Below, one piece after another: positions 9,400 through 21,301 of a stretch of DNA of 64,000 nucleotides. Numbering within the stretch: position 1 is the stretch's first letter; each line of letters begins with the position of its first letter. The notes below the pieces were generated by a model. That model ran no database searches. It saw only the letters and a list, made by a program, of their open reading frames with translations, and had not been told where the DNA came from. The position numbers were made by a program, and so were the translations under genes. The stretch comes from Xanthomonas sp. AM6 (GTDB lineage Bacteria > Pseudomonadota > Gammaproteobacteria > Xanthomonadales > Xanthomonadaceae): the NCBI RefSeq assembly GCF_025665335.1, contig NZ_CP106869.1, forward strand, positions 381,001-445,000. Direction: 5' to 3'.

Positions 9400-9417
9400 T
9401 GTAAAGGACGCTTGACA
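9400..9417 (+). promoter_or_regulatory. Xre operator candidate, copy 1
   Basis: TGTAAAGGACGCTTGACA, an imperfect palindrome sharing 15 of 18 bases with the second copy 43 bp downstream. TTGACA could double as a -35 element. Confidence 0.5.
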
Positions 9418-9442
9418 TAGCTCCCGGTCACGCGCATCCTCC

Positions 9443-9460
9443 TGTAAAGCGTGCTTGACA
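9443..9460 (+). promoter_or_regulatory. Xre operator candidate, copy 2
   Basis: TGTAAAGCGTGCTTGACA, in which TGTAAAGC and GCTTGACA are inverted arms with one mismatch around GT. The pair precedes an operon encoding its own small Xre regulator, so autoregulation is the natural reading. Confidence 0.5.
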
Positions 9461-9540
9461 GGGGGATGTATGCGGAACGTCGTGGTGGCATTTGATCGGT
9501 ACCGGCCGCGGTCGGCCGGCGCTGTGGTCGGGGTCCGGTC

Positions 9541-10122
9541 GTGAACCGCTGCAAGCGCAGCGCGATCGTGGTGCTGAGCGTCAGCGTGGCGATGCTCGCG
9601 GCCACGTCGTGGTTGCGGCTGTTGCGCGGCGACGATTACCTTCGCGGGCTTTGGTTCGGCCTGTGCATCGGCGGCGTGTTCCTGGCGCTGGTGCTGTGGT
9701 CGTCGTCGGGCAGCATGCGCGACAGCGCGCCGCCGGCGCTGGCGCGTCGCTACTACCGCGAGTTCGGCCCGCCGATGCTGGTCTACGTCGTGGTGATGCT
9801 GTGCTGGAAGCGCCTGCTCACCAGCGTGGATGCCGGTTGGGCACGGGTGCTGATCGCGCTGCTGCCGGCGCTGCTGGTGGCGCTGGTGATCCGCGCGGTG
9901 GCGCGCTTCGTGCGCGATTCCGACGAGATGCAACGGCGCATCGAACTGGAGTCCATCGCCATCGCCGCCGCACTGGTCAGCGGCGGCTACATGACCGCCG
10001 GATTCCTGCAGGCGGCCGGCATGATCGCGTTGCCGGCGTCGGCGGCGATGCTGTGGGTGTTCCCCATGCTGTGCGTGACCTACGGCATCGCCAAGGGCGT
10101 GAATGCGCGCCGCTACCAATGA
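9541..10122 (+). CDS. Hypothetical integral membrane protein
   Basis: A 193-residue protein starting with GTG at 9541. About five hydrophobic segments are visible (near residues 8-26, 36-54, 76-92, 100-118 and 136-180), with the polar loop VRDSDEMQRRIELES before the last pair. The stop overlaps the start of a small Xre regulator as ATGA, so the two are translationally coupled. Such membrane protein/Xre pairs are common in bacteria, but the function is unknown. Confidence 0.8.
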   Translation: MNRCKRSAIVVLSVSVAMLAATSWLRLLRGDDYLRGLWFGLCIGGVFLALVLWSSSGSMRDSAPPALARRYYREFGPPMLVYVVVMLCWKRLLTSVDAGWARVLIALLPALLVALVIRAVARFVRDSDEMQRRIELESIAIAAALVSGGYMTAGFLQAAGMIALPASAAMLWVFPMLCVTYGIAKGVNARRYQ

Positions 10123-10319
10123 ACAGCCGCATCCGCGAACTGCGCGAGGCGCGCGGCTGGTCGCAAGGCGAGCTGGGCGAGCAGTTGGGCGTGTCGCGGC
10201 AGACCATCAATGCGCTGGAAACCGGCAAGTACGATCCGAGCCTGCCGTTGGCGTTCCGCATCGCGCGGCTGTTCGCGCACAGCATCGAGCAGGTGTTCCT
10301 GTTCGACGACGCCGAGTAG
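10119..10319 (+). CDS. Small Xre/Cro-family regulator
   Basis: A 66-residue DNA-binding protein made of little more than one helix-turn-helix (LREARGWSQGELGEQLGVSRQTINALETGKYDPSLPLAFRIARLF). It overlaps the preceding membrane gene by ATGA. It probably binds the repeated motif at 9400-9460 and may be controlled by its membrane partner, but that link is inferred from gene order only. Confidence 0.9.
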   Translation: MNSRIRELREARGWSQGELGEQLGVSRQTINALETGKYDPSLPLAFRIARLFAHSIEQVFLFDDAE

Positions 10320-10413
10320 CGGCTTGCAGCCATCGTCTGCCCTGCCATCGGTCACCTACGCCGCCATGCTCCGGCATGGCATCCTGCACCCCATGAATTC
10401 AAGGACGCGAACC

Positions 10414-11931
10414 ATGCCACACCCATGCAGACCGCTCGCCGTCGTCGCGGCGACCCTGCTGCTCGCCGCCTGCCAGGCCGCGCAGGCACCCACGGCGCAG
10501 AGCGCGGGACGCAGCTACGGCGCGTTGCGTTTCCATCCGTGCACGCTGACCAGCCCGGTCGCGGCCAGCAACGTCGAAGCGCAATGCACGCGCATGCCGG
10601 TGCCGGAGAATCCGGCGGCGCCCGGCGGGCGCAAGATCGAACTCAACATCGCCTGGCTGCCGGTCAGCGGCCAGGGCAGCAGCGAGCCGGACCCGGTGTT
10701 CTTCCTCGCCGGCGGACCGGGCCAGGCGGCGACGGAGGTGGCCAGCATCGTCGACCTGGCCCTGCGCGACACCCGCAAGCGCCGCGACGTGTTCCTGATC
10801 GACCAGCGCGGTACCGGCCAGTCCAACCCGCTGAGCTGCCTGGGCGCGGACGGCAAGGAGATGCAGCTGGCCGATCCGGCGCGCGCGCCCACCGCGGCGG
10901 AACTGGCCGACTATGCCAAGCAATGCGCGCAGTCGCTGCAGGGCCGCGCCGATCCGCGCTACTACACCACCACCCAGGCCATCGCCGACCTGGACGCGGT
11001 GCGCGCCGCGCTCGGCGCGGACAAGCTCAACCTGATCGGCGGCTCCTACGGCACCCGCGTGGCCCAGCAGTACGCGGCGCGTTACGCCGCGCACACCCGC
11101 AGCGTGGTGATCGATGGCGTGGCGCCGAACGACCTGGTGGTCGGCGGCGAATTCGCCACCACCTTCGAGGATGCGATCACGTTGCAGTCCGAGCAGTGCA
11201 AGGCCACTCCGGCCTGCGCCAAGCGCTTCCCCACCGATACCCGCGCGCAGTTGCGCACGGTGGTGGAACGCTTGCGGCAAGCGCCGGTGGAGGTGGACTA
11301 CCGCGACCCGGCCAGCGGCGAGAGCAAGCACGACCGGGTCACCGCCGACACCGTCACCAGCCTGGCGTTCTCGTTCTCGTACGTGCCGCAGACCGCCTCG
11401 CTGCTGCCGCTGGTGCTGGACGAGGCCGCGCACGAACGCTACGCCCCGCTGATGTCGCTGGCGCAGATGATGGGCAAGCAAATGGACGGGCAGATGAACC
11501 GCGGCATGCAATGGTCGGTGATCTGCGCCGAGGATGCGGACCGCTACCGCGCGCCTGCCGCCGGCGGCGACACCTTGCTCGGCCCGGAGGTGGCGCAGAT
11601 GTTCTTCGCCGCCTGTCCGTCGTGGCCGACCGGCACGCGCCCGGCCGGTTTCACCGCGCCGTTCAAGTCCACGCTGCCGGTGCTGCTGACCTCCGGCGAG
11701 CTGGATCCGGTGACCCCGCCGCGCTACGCCGCGCGCGTGCTGCAGGGCCTGCCCAACGGCCGCCACCTGGTGGTGCGCGGGCAGGGCCACGGCACCATGA
11801 CCCTGGGCTGCATGCCGAAACTGCTCGGCCAGTTCTTCGAGAACGCCGACGCCAAGCGCCTCGACGCCACCTGCCTGGACGCGATGAGCGGCGTGCCGGC
11901 CTTCACTTCATTCAACGGATGGGAACCATGA
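10414..11931 (+). CDS. Secreted lipoprotein alpha/beta hydrolase, TAP-like peptidase family
   Basis: A probable exported hydrolase of about 505 residues. It starts MPHPCRPLAVVAATLLLAAC, a signal peptide with a lipobox ending in Cys. The oxyanion strand AGGPGQ, nucleophile elbow GGSYGT, acid in SGELDPVTP and His in GQGHGT make a complete catalytic triad of the type found in tripeptidyl aminopeptidases. AAGGA lies 8 bp before the ATG at 10414; an upstream in-frame ATG at 10393 would add seven residues. The following ABC genes start 31 bp downstream. Confidence 0.85.
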   Translation: MPHPCRPLAVVAATLLLAACQAAQAPTAQSAGRSYGALRFHPCTLTSPVAASNVEAQCTRMPVPENPAAPGGRKIELNIAWLPVSGQGSSEPDPVFFLAGGPGQAATEVASIVDLALRDTRKRRDVFLIDQRGTGQSNPLSCLGADGKEMQLADPARAPTAAELADYAKQCAQSLQGRADPRYYTTTQAIADLDAVRAALGADKLNLIGGSYGTRVAQQYAARYAAHTRSVVIDGVAPNDLVVGGEFATTFEDAITLQSEQCKATPACAKRFPTDTRAQLRTVVERLRQAPVEVDYRDPASGESKHDRVTADTVTSLAFSFSYVPQTASLLPLVLDEAAHERYAPLMSLAQMMGKQMDGQMNRGMQWSVICAEDADRYRAPAAGGDTLLGPEVAQMFFAACPSWPTGTRPAGFTAPFKSTLPVLLTSGELDPVTPPRYAARVLQGLPNGRHLVVRGQGHGTMTLGCMPKLLGQFFENADAKRLDATCLDAMSGVPAFTSFNGWEP

Positions 11932-11962
11932 GCCGCGCAGCGTTTCGCAGGGAGGACCGCGC

Positions 11963-12709
11963 ATGATCGTCGCCGACAATCTGCACAAGGCGTTCAAGAC
12001 CAAGGCCGGCACCGTGCAGGCGGTGCAAGGGGTCAGCTTCGAAGCCGCCGACGGCCAGATCACCGGCCTGCTCGGTCCCAACGGCGCCGGCAAGACCACC
12101 ACCTTGCGCATGCTGTACACGCTGATGACGCCCGACCAGGGCCAGGTGCGCGTGGACGGCATCGACGTCGGCCAGGATCCGCTGGCGGTGCGCCGCGCGC
12201 TGGGCGTGCTGCCCGACGCGCGCGGCGTGTACAAGCGCCTGACCGCGCGCGAGAACATCGCCTACTTCGGCGAACTGCACGGCTTGTCGGCGGCGCGCAT
12301 CGCCGAGCGCACGCGGCTGCTGGCGGCGGCGCTGGACATGGACGACATCCTCGACCGCCAGACCGAGGGCTTCAGCCAGGGCCAGCGCACCAAGACCGCG
12401 ATCGCGCGCGCGCTGGTCCACGATCCGCGCAACGTGATCCTCGACGAACCCACCAACGGCCTGGACGTGATGACCACCCGCGCGATGCGCGGCTTCCTGC
12501 GCGGGCTGCGCGAAGAGGGACGCTGCGTGATCTTCTCCAGCCACATCATGCAGGAGGTGGCGGCGCTGTGCGATCGCATCGTCATCGTCGCCAAAGGCAC
12601 GGTGGTGGCCGCCGGCACCGCCGACGAACTGCGCGCCCTCACCGGCGAGGACAACCTGGAAGACGCCTTCGTCAAGGCGATCGGCAGCGACGAGGGATTG
12701 CACGCATGA
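11963..12709 (+). CDS. ABC transporter ATP-binding protein, NatA-like
   Basis: A 248-residue ABC ATPase. Walker A GPNGAGKTT is near residues 38-46, the signature region is FSQGQRTK, Walker B VILDEPTNGLD and the switch His lies in SSHIMQE. Its order and overlap with the next gene (ATGA at 12706-12709) match sodium-exporting NatAB and related two-component exporters. The substrate cannot be told from sequence. Confidence 0.9.
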   Translation: MIVADNLHKAFKTKAGTVQAVQGVSFEAADGQITGLLGPNGAGKTTTLRMLYTLMTPDQGQVRVDGIDVGQDPLAVRRALGVLPDARGVYKRLTARENIAYFGELHGLSAARIAERTRLLAAALDMDDILDRQTEGFSQGQRTKTAIARALVHDPRNVILDEPTNGLDVMTTRAMRGFLRGLREEGRCVIFSSHIMQEVAALCDRIVIVAKGTVVAAGTADELRALTGEDNLEDAFVKAIGSDEGLHA

Positions 12710-13887
12710 GCCTGTTCCGAACCGTGTTCACCGTGATGCGCAAGGAACTGCGCGATCTCTCCCGCGACCGCCGCACCCTGGCGCTGGCGCTGCTGCTCGG
12801 CCCGCTGCTGTATCCGGCGCTGATCCTGGGCATGGGCGCGCTGGCCGAGAGCCGGGTCAGGACCCAGATCGACAAGCCGCTGGACATTCCGGTGATCGGC
12901 CGCGAGCGCGCGCCGAACCTGGTCGCCTTCCTCGCCGCTCAAGGCCTGAACGCGGTGGACCCGCCCAAGGACCTGACCGCGGCGATCCGCAACCAGGACA
13001 TCGACCTGGCGCTGCGCATCGGCGACGACTACGCGCAGGACTGGCGCGAGGGCCGGCCGGCGCTGGTCGAGATCGTCAAGGACAGCACCCGCCGCGATGC
13101 CGACATCCCGGCCACGCGGGTGCAGGCGGCGCTGAGCATGTATAACCAACAGGTCGGCGCCCTGCGGCTGCTGGCGCGCGGCATCGACGCGCAGGTGGCG
13201 CGGCCGCTGGACGTCGCCACCCAGGACCTGGCCACCGCCGAGGCCAAGCGCGGCGCGCTGCTGTCGATCCTGCTGCCGGTGCTGCTGACCATCACCTCGT
13301 TCATCGGCGGCGCCTACCTGATCCTCGACGCCACCGCCGGCGAACGCGAGCGGCAATCGCTGGAACCGCTGCTGGCCACGCCGGCCTCGCGCGGGGCCAT
13401 CGTCAGCGGCAAGATCGCCGCCGCCTGCGTGGTCGGGCTGGCCTCGCTGCTGCTGACCCTGCTCGCGTTCAAGCTCAGCGCGCAGTTCGCCAGCGGCATC
13501 GGCCGCCAGCTCAACGTCGGCTTCGTGGCGATGCTGCAGATGCTGTTCGTGCTGGTGCCGATGCTGTTCATCGGCACCTCGCTGCTGACCGTGCTGGCCG
13601 CGGCGGCCAAGAGCATGAAGGAAGCGCAGAGCCACATGACCTGGCTGATGCTGCTGCCGATGCTGCCCGGCTATGCGCTGATGGTGTATCCGCTGAAGAC
13701 CACGCTGTGGCAGTTCGCGGTGCCGTTCCTGGCGCAGAACCAGATGCTGCTGAAGATCATCCGCCGCGAACCGATCGACCTGCAGATCTGGGCGGTGTAC
13801 CTGGCCGCCGGCTTCGGGCTGGCCGCGGTGCTGTGGCTGGCCGCGGTGCGTCGTTACCGGCAGGAGCGCCTGGCGATCTCGGGGTGA
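12706..13887 (+). CDS. ABC transporter permease, NatB-like
   Basis: A 393-residue ABC-2 permease. One N-terminal membrane helix (RRTLALALLLGPLLYPALI) is followed by a large extracytoplasmic domain (about residues 50-180) and then five or six C-terminal helices, the NatB/CcmB-like arrangement. The motif DATAGERERQSLEPLLATPASR before the third helix is typical. It is coupled to the ATPase by a 4-bp overlap. Confidence 0.9.
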   Translation: MSLFRTVFTVMRKELRDLSRDRRTLALALLLGPLLYPALILGMGALAESRVRTQIDKPLDIPVIGRERAPNLVAFLAAQGLNAVDPPKDLTAAIRNQDIDLALRIGDDYAQDWREGRPALVEIVKDSTRRDADIPATRVQAALSMYNQQVGALRLLARGIDAQVARPLDVATQDLATAEAKRGALLSILLPVLLTITSFIGGAYLILDATAGERERQSLEPLLATPASRGAIVSGKIAAACVVGLASLLLTLLAFKLSAQFASGIGRQLNVGFVAMLQMLFVLVPMLFIGTSLLTVLAAAAKSMKEAQSHMTWLMLLPMLPGYALMVYPLKTTLWQFAVPFLAQNQMLLKIIRREPIDLQIWAVYLAAGFGLAAVLWLAAVRRYRQERLAISG

Positions 13888-14027
13888 CGCAAGCGCAGGG
13901 CGCGCGGACCGGTGTTGGCCTTGGGCCGCCGCGCCGCCGCTCTTGATCGCAGGCGCGTCACCGGCCTGCCGCCGCCGCTCACCGGTGCGACGGCGCAGGC
14001 CGTTCTTCGCGCGCCGTTCCATGCGTC

Positions 14028-14975
14028 ATGCACTTATGGAAACGTATGCTCTCCGATTCGCCACCTCGCCACGCTCCTTCGTCCGGTTCCGTCGCAGCGT
14101 TCGGCGCACGCCAGATCGACCTGGGCGAACGCCGCTTTCTGCGCGCCGGGCGGCTGCGCTGGCTCAGGGCGGTCGCCTGGGCCTTCGTGCTGTTCGTGCT
14201 GGTCGCCGCCTCGTCCGCGTGGACGGCGAAGCTGCTGGGCGCCTGGTCCAGGACTTCCGGCCTGGCGCAGTTCGCTCCCTACCTGGCGTCGGTCGCGGTC
14301 GCCTTGGGGGTCTATGTGCTGGCCGTTCGGCTGTGCGAAGACCGTTGGCCTTCCGAACTCGCGATGCGGCCGTTGCTGCCGCAGATGGTGGCCGGCCTGC
14401 TGCTGGGGGCGGCGATGTTCGCCACGGTCATGGCCATCATGGCCGCGTGCGGCCTCTACGAGATCCGGTTCGCTGGCCCGGCGCCGGCCTGGGTCGCGGT
14501 CGGCAAAGCGGTGCAGGCGGGCGTCGTCGAGGAACTGATGCTGCGCGCCATCCTGCTGCGCCTGTTGTGGCGGGCCTTCGGTCCGTGGGTGGCGTTCGCG
14601 GCCTCGGCCGCGCTGTTCGGCTTCGCCCACATCGGCAATCCGAACGCGACCGTGTTCGCGGCGATGTGCATCGCCTTGGAGGCCGGCATCATGCTCGGCG
14701 CCTTCTATGTCCTCACCGGGCGCATCTGGATGTCGATCGGCGTGCATGCCGCCTGGAATTTCACCCAGGGCTATCTGTTCGGCGCGGCCGTCTCCGGCAC
14801 CGCGATGGGCCCCGCGATCGCGCACAGCACCGCACGCGCCGGTGTCCCGGACTGGCTGACCGGCGGCGCGTTCGGTCCGGAAGCCTCGTTGCCCGGGCTC
14901 GTGGTGTGCATGGCGGTCGGCCTGGCGGCGACGAGGCGCGCCTGGCGCGCGGGACGCTTCTCCGGCGACCGCTGA
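14028..14975 (+). CDS. CPBP-family intramembrane metalloprotease
   Basis: A 315-residue polytopic membrane protein of the CAAX protease/bacteriocin-processing (CPBP) family. The three family motifs are present: Glu-Glu in VVEELMLRAIL (about residues 171-181), His in FGFAHIGNP and His/Asn in HAAWNF. Bacterial members cleave or modify membrane substrates that are mostly unknown. A second ATG at 14046 is an alternative start. It stands alone between the NatAB-like operon and a convergent hydrolase gene. Confidence 0.88.
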   Translation: MHLWKRMLSDSPPRHAPSSGSVAAFGARQIDLGERRFLRAGRLRWLRAVAWAFVLFVLVAASSAWTAKLLGAWSRTSGLAQFAPYLASVAVALGVYVLAVRLCEDRWPSELAMRPLLPQMVAGLLLGAAMFATVMAIMAACGLYEIRFAGPAPAWVAVGKAVQAGVVEELMLRAILLRLLWRAFGPWVAFAASAALFGFAHIGNPNATVFAAMCIALEAGIMLGAFYVLTGRIWMSIGVHAAWNFTQGYLFGAAVSGTAMGPAIAHSTARAGVPDWLTGGAFGPEASLPGLVVCMAVGLAATRRAWRAGRFSGDR

Positions 14976-15064
14976 CGTTCCGAGCGCGCGGCACCCGGAT
15001 CGCGCGGGGGAGGGCCGATCGGTCAGGCGCGGCCAGCGCCGCGTGCTGCGTCCGAGGCGCCGCG

Positions 15065-16195
15065 CTAGCCGCCCGCCTGGCCGCCCGGCTGGCGTGGCGC
15101 CGGGGTGGCCAGCGGCAGCGCCTCGGCGAGCAAGGCCTGCAGCACGCGGCCGGGCTCCTCCACCATCGGCAGGTGCGCCGAGTGCTCGAACCAGACCGCC
15201 TTCTTGCGCGGCGCCTGCAACCGCTCCAGCCAGCGGGCGGTCAGGGCCGAGGGCGTGGTGTAGTCCTGCCGGCCCAGCAGCATGATCACCGGCACGCGCA
15301 GCGTGTGCAGCGAGGCGAAGCTGACGTCGGCCAGTTGCGGGAACAGCGTGGCGATGGTGAACGCGCTGCCGTGGTCCCATGCCTGGATGTCGGCCGGCGT
15401 GTATTCGGGCGACAGGCGCGGCGCGCGGAAATAGAAATTCGCATCCTCGCGTCCCGCCGCCAGTCCGCCGTAGTGGATCGACCATTTGCGTTGCGTGGTC
15501 ATCTTGTCGATGTCGAACGCGCCATTGCCCGGGTATGGCTGCAACGCCTCCAGTTCGGCCACCGCCGTGGCGTTGCGGTCGCGGCGCGCCTGCTCCAGCA
15601 CCCAGTCGTAACCGGCGCGCTCGCTGGCGCGAAAGTCGATCACCTGGCCCATGCCGATGTAGGCGTACAGCAGGTCCGGCCGTTGCGCGGCCACCTCCAG
15701 CCCGACGATCGACCCCCAGCTGTGGCCGAGCACGAACACCTTCGACTTGCCGTAGCGCCGCCGCAACTGTTCGATCAGCGCGATCGCGTCGTCGCGGTAG
15801 CGCGCCGGCGTCAGGGTCGGCGCCAGGGTCTTGGGATCGTTGAGCGGGAACGAGCGCCCGGCGCCGCGCTGGTCCCACTGCACGACGGTGAAAAAATCCT
15901 CCCACGGCCGCTGGAACGACCACGCCACCGGCATCTCGACCGCGCCCGGCCCGCCGTGGATGAACAGCAGCAACGGATTGGCGCGGTCGGCGCCGCGCAC
16001 GTTGACCACCTGGCGGGTGCCGCCGAGCTCGACCTCGAAGGTTTCCTGCACGCCATCCGGGGTCACGATCCTGCCGATGTCGGCCACGATCGCGCGTGCC
16101 GGCGCGTAGGGGTCTTCCGGTGGCGGCGGGTTGCCGGCACGGGCGGCGGTGGCGACGCCAAGCAGGCACAGGGACAACAGGACGCGCAGGTTCAT
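15065..16195 (-). CDS. Exported alpha/beta hydrolase, proline iminopeptidase-like
   Basis: A 376-residue hydrolase with the signal peptide MNLRVLLSLCLLGVATAARA. The oxyanion motif HGGPGA, the WDQRGAGRS strand characteristic of proline iminopeptidases, the nucleophile elbow GHSWGS, an acid in GRQD and a His in HSAHLP complete the triad. It probably acts on small peptides or esters in the periplasm. The last 12 residues are Pro/Gly-rich. It converges on the CPBP gene. Confidence 0.87.
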   Translation of the reverse strand: MNLRVLLSLCLLGVATAARAGNPPPPEDPYAPARAIVADIGRIVTPDGVQETFEVELGGTRQVVNVRGADRANPLLLFIHGGPGAVEMPVAWSFQRPWEDFFTVVQWDQRGAGRSFPLNDPKTLAPTLTPARYRDDAIALIEQLRRRYGKSKVFVLGHSWGSIVGLEVAAQRPDLLYAYIGMGQVIDFRASERAGYDWVLEQARRDRNATAVAELEALQPYPGNGAFDIDKMTTQRKWSIHYGGLAAGREDANFYFRAPRLSPEYTPADIQAWDHGSAFTIATLFPQLADVSFASLHTLRVPVIMLLGRQDYTTPSALTARWLERLQAPRKKAVWFEHSAHLPMVEEPGRVLQALLAEALPLATPAPRQPGGQAGG

Positions 16196-16300
16196 GACGG
16201 TCTCCGGTGGCGACGGCTGGGCCGATCCTAGAAGGCGGCGGCGGGCCTGTCATCGGCCACTGGGCCTGGTGACCGACGGCAGAGGCGAGCGCGCGCCCAC

Positions 16301-16328
16301 AAAAAAAGCCCGGATCGCTCCGGGCTTT
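16301..16328 (-). terminator. Rho-independent terminator after the TonB-family gene
   Basis: On the minus strand a stem AAAGCCCGGA / TCCGGGCTTT around GCGA runs into seven T, 22 bp after the stop of the TonB-family gene. Confidence 0.85.
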
Positions 16329-16349
16329 GCTGGCGGCGCGTTCCGACCC

Positions 16350-17375
16350 TCAGCCGCCGGGATTGAACGCCAAGGTCCGCCGCGTCGTCACCGGCGCGCT
16401 GACCGGTTCGAAGCGCCAGCGCTTGGTCGCGTTCAGCGCCTCGCGGTCGAACACGCGCGGCGGCGTGGCGCGCAGCACGCGGGCGTTGGTGACCGAGCCG
16501 TCGGTGCCGACGGTGATCTCCACCAGCACTTCGCCGGCGGTGCCCGAACGCAGGGCTTCCGGCGGGTAGCGCGGCGCCGGCGTGCTGATCGCGCGCAGCG
16601 ATTGCGTGCCGGCTGCGGCCGTGGCGGCCGGCGACGCGGCGGCAGGTTGCGCGGCCGGCGCTGCGGCGGGAGCCGCCGCGGGGGCCGGCGCCGGCGCGCT
16701 GCGCGCCGCGGCGGCCTGGCGTTCGGCGTCCTGGCGCGCGGTCTCGCGGCGCGCGGCTTCCTGCTGCGCGGCGATCTGCTGCGCGGCCTGCGCCTCGCTG
16801 GCCTGCTGCTGCGCCTGCTTCTGCTGTTCGGCCAGCAGCTTGGCCTTCTGCTCGGCCTCCTTCTTGACCTTGTCGGTCTCTTCCTGGCTGCGCTGCGCCA
16901 CGGCCTGGATGCCGTTGCTCACGCCCAGCTTCAGCCGCGGCAACGCCGGCGCCTGGCTGTCCATCTTCTCGATCAGCGCGACCAGCCGCTGCGCTTCCGG
17001 GAAGTCCTCGCGGTTGATGCTCTGCTCGGCGGCGATCAGCGTGTACGGCATCAGGTCGGTCAGCGCGCTCTTCACCGCGGCGTCGTCCGGCTGCTTGTCG
17101 CGCAGCGCCAGGTAGTACTCGACCGCGTTGTTGCCGGCCGGGGCGTACATGCGGTTCTCGCGCAGCGCCTGGCTGGCCGATGCGTGCAGCTGCTCGGTAC
17201 CCATCGACTGCACCTTGGCCGAGACCGCCGGCGCAGCCGGTGCGGTCGCCGCCGGTGCCGCTGCCGGCGCGGCGGCCGGAGGGGCGTCTTCCTGCTTGGA
17301 ACATGCCGCCAGCGCGGCCAGCAGCAACACCGGCGCCACGCGGCGCGCCTTTGCGAATGTCGTTACATGCAACAT
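16350..17375 (-). CDS. TonB-family protein with an N-terminal lipobox
   Basis: A 341-residue envelope protein. The start shows VLLLAALAACSKQED, a lipoprotein-type signal rather than the usual uncleaved TonB anchor. Then come an Ala/Pro-rich linker, a helical part with Glu/Gln/Lys/Ala repeats that looks like a coiled coil (about residues 165-230), a second Ala/Pro linker and a C-terminal TonB domain (ISTPAPRYPPEALRSGTAGEVLVEI to the end). ExbB/ExbD are not nearby. The ATG at 17375 follows GGGGAA. A terminator follows the gene. Confidence 0.85.
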   Translation of the reverse strand: MLHVTTFAKARRVAPVLLLAALAACSKQEDAPPAAAPAAAPAATAPAAPAVSAKVQSMGTEQLHASASQALRENRMYAPAGNNAVEYYLALRDKQPDDAAVKSALTDLMPYTLIAAEQSINREDFPEAQRLVALIEKMDSQAPALPRLKLGVSNGIQAVAQRSQEETDKVKKEAEQKAKLLAEQQKQAQQQASEAQAAQQIAAQQEAARRETARQDAERQAAAARSAPAPAPAAAPAAAPAAQPAAASPAATAAAGTQSLRAISTPAPRYPPEALRSGTAGEVLVEITVGTDGSVTNARVLRATPPRVFDREALNATKRWRFEPVSAPVTTRRTLAFNPGG

Positions 17376-17537
17376 GCTTCCCCCTAGTCCCCGGTGATGG
17401 CAATGAATACGCAGCGTGGGTGCTCCGCGCGGCCGGACCGGCTCCCCCCGTCCCTGCCAGCGCACCCATCCTTCAATCTAGCATCCACGTCCGCCGCGTG
17501 CTTGACGGGTCCCTGCGGCGGCCGGACCGGCGCGGCG

Positions 17538-18149
17538 TCAGTGCGCCGATTTGGCCGGCGCGGACATCAACCGGTCGGTCCAGGCGATGCCGATCGCCGA
17601 CAGGATGAAGATGCCATGGATGATGGTCTGCCACAGCACCCCGGTCGCGGTCAGCGTGGCGCAGGTCTTCAGGCCCACGGTGGCGGTGGTGGCGCTGGCC
17701 AGCTGCTCCGGCGAGCACATCGGCATGCCGTCGAGCGCGCCGACCGCGATGAAGGTCTTGAGCAGGTGGATCGAGGAGATGCCGATGATCGACAGCGCCA
17801 GCTTCACCTTCAGCACGCTGGCGTTGACGTGGCTCAGCCACTCCGGCTGGTCCGGGTGGCCCTCCAGGCCCAGCCGCGAGACGAAGGTCTCGTAGCCGCC
17901 GACGATCACCATCACCAGCAGGTTGGAGATCATCACCACGTCGATCAGGCCGAGCACGATCAGCATGATCTGCTGCTCGCCCAGGCTCGGCGCCTCGTGG
18001 ATCAGGTGCCACAGCTCCTTGCCGAACAGGAACACGTACACGCCCTGGGCGACGATCAGGCCCAGGTACAGCGGCAGCTGCAGCCAGCGCGAGGCGAAGA
18101 TCAGGCTGGACAGCGGATTGAGGCGGGGCTGCGGGCGCGGAGGGCTCAT
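17538..18149 (-). CDS. UPF0114 (YqhA-like) membrane protein
   Basis: A 203-residue inner-membrane protein with about four hydrophobic segments. The stretch SSLIFASRWLQLPLYLGLIVAQ, then IDVVMISNLLVMVIVGGYETFVSRL and LKVKLALSIIGISSIHLLKTFI are hallmarks of UPF0114/YqhA. The function of the family is not established. It is divergent from the GST gene. Confidence 0.9.
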   Translation of the reverse strand: MSPPRPQPRLNPLSSLIFASRWLQLPLYLGLIVAQGVYVFLFGKELWHLIHEAPSLGEQQIMLIVLGLIDVVMISNLLVMVIVGGYETFVSRLGLEGHPDQPEWLSHVNASVLKVKLALSIIGISSIHLLKTFIAVGALDGMPMCSPEQLASATTATVGLKTCATLTATGVLWQTIIHGIFILSAIGIAWTDRLMSAPAKSAH

Positions 18150-18260
18150 GGCGTGGTGTCGATGCTGCGTTGCAGGAAGGGCGCAGGGTACCGGCCCGCC
18201 GGGATGCTGCCAAGCGCGGGGCGCGGCTACACTGGGCGCCCCGTTTCCCGGACCGTCGCC

Positions 18261-21258
<2,998 letters not shown>

Positions 21259-21301
21259 TCGCACGCCGCGCACCGCCTCTATCCGAAAAGGAGTTCCCTG
21301 C

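Larger units (their letters stand above)
9170..9540. other. Intergenic region with a repeated regulatory motif
   Basis: A 371-bp stretch without a supported gene. Its right part carries two copies of a TGTAAAG...GCTTGACA motif ahead of the membrane protein/Xre pair. A 24-codon frame starting at the ATG at 9470 ends in a TGA overlapping the GTG of the next gene; it could be a leader peptide but has no other support. Confidence 0.5.
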
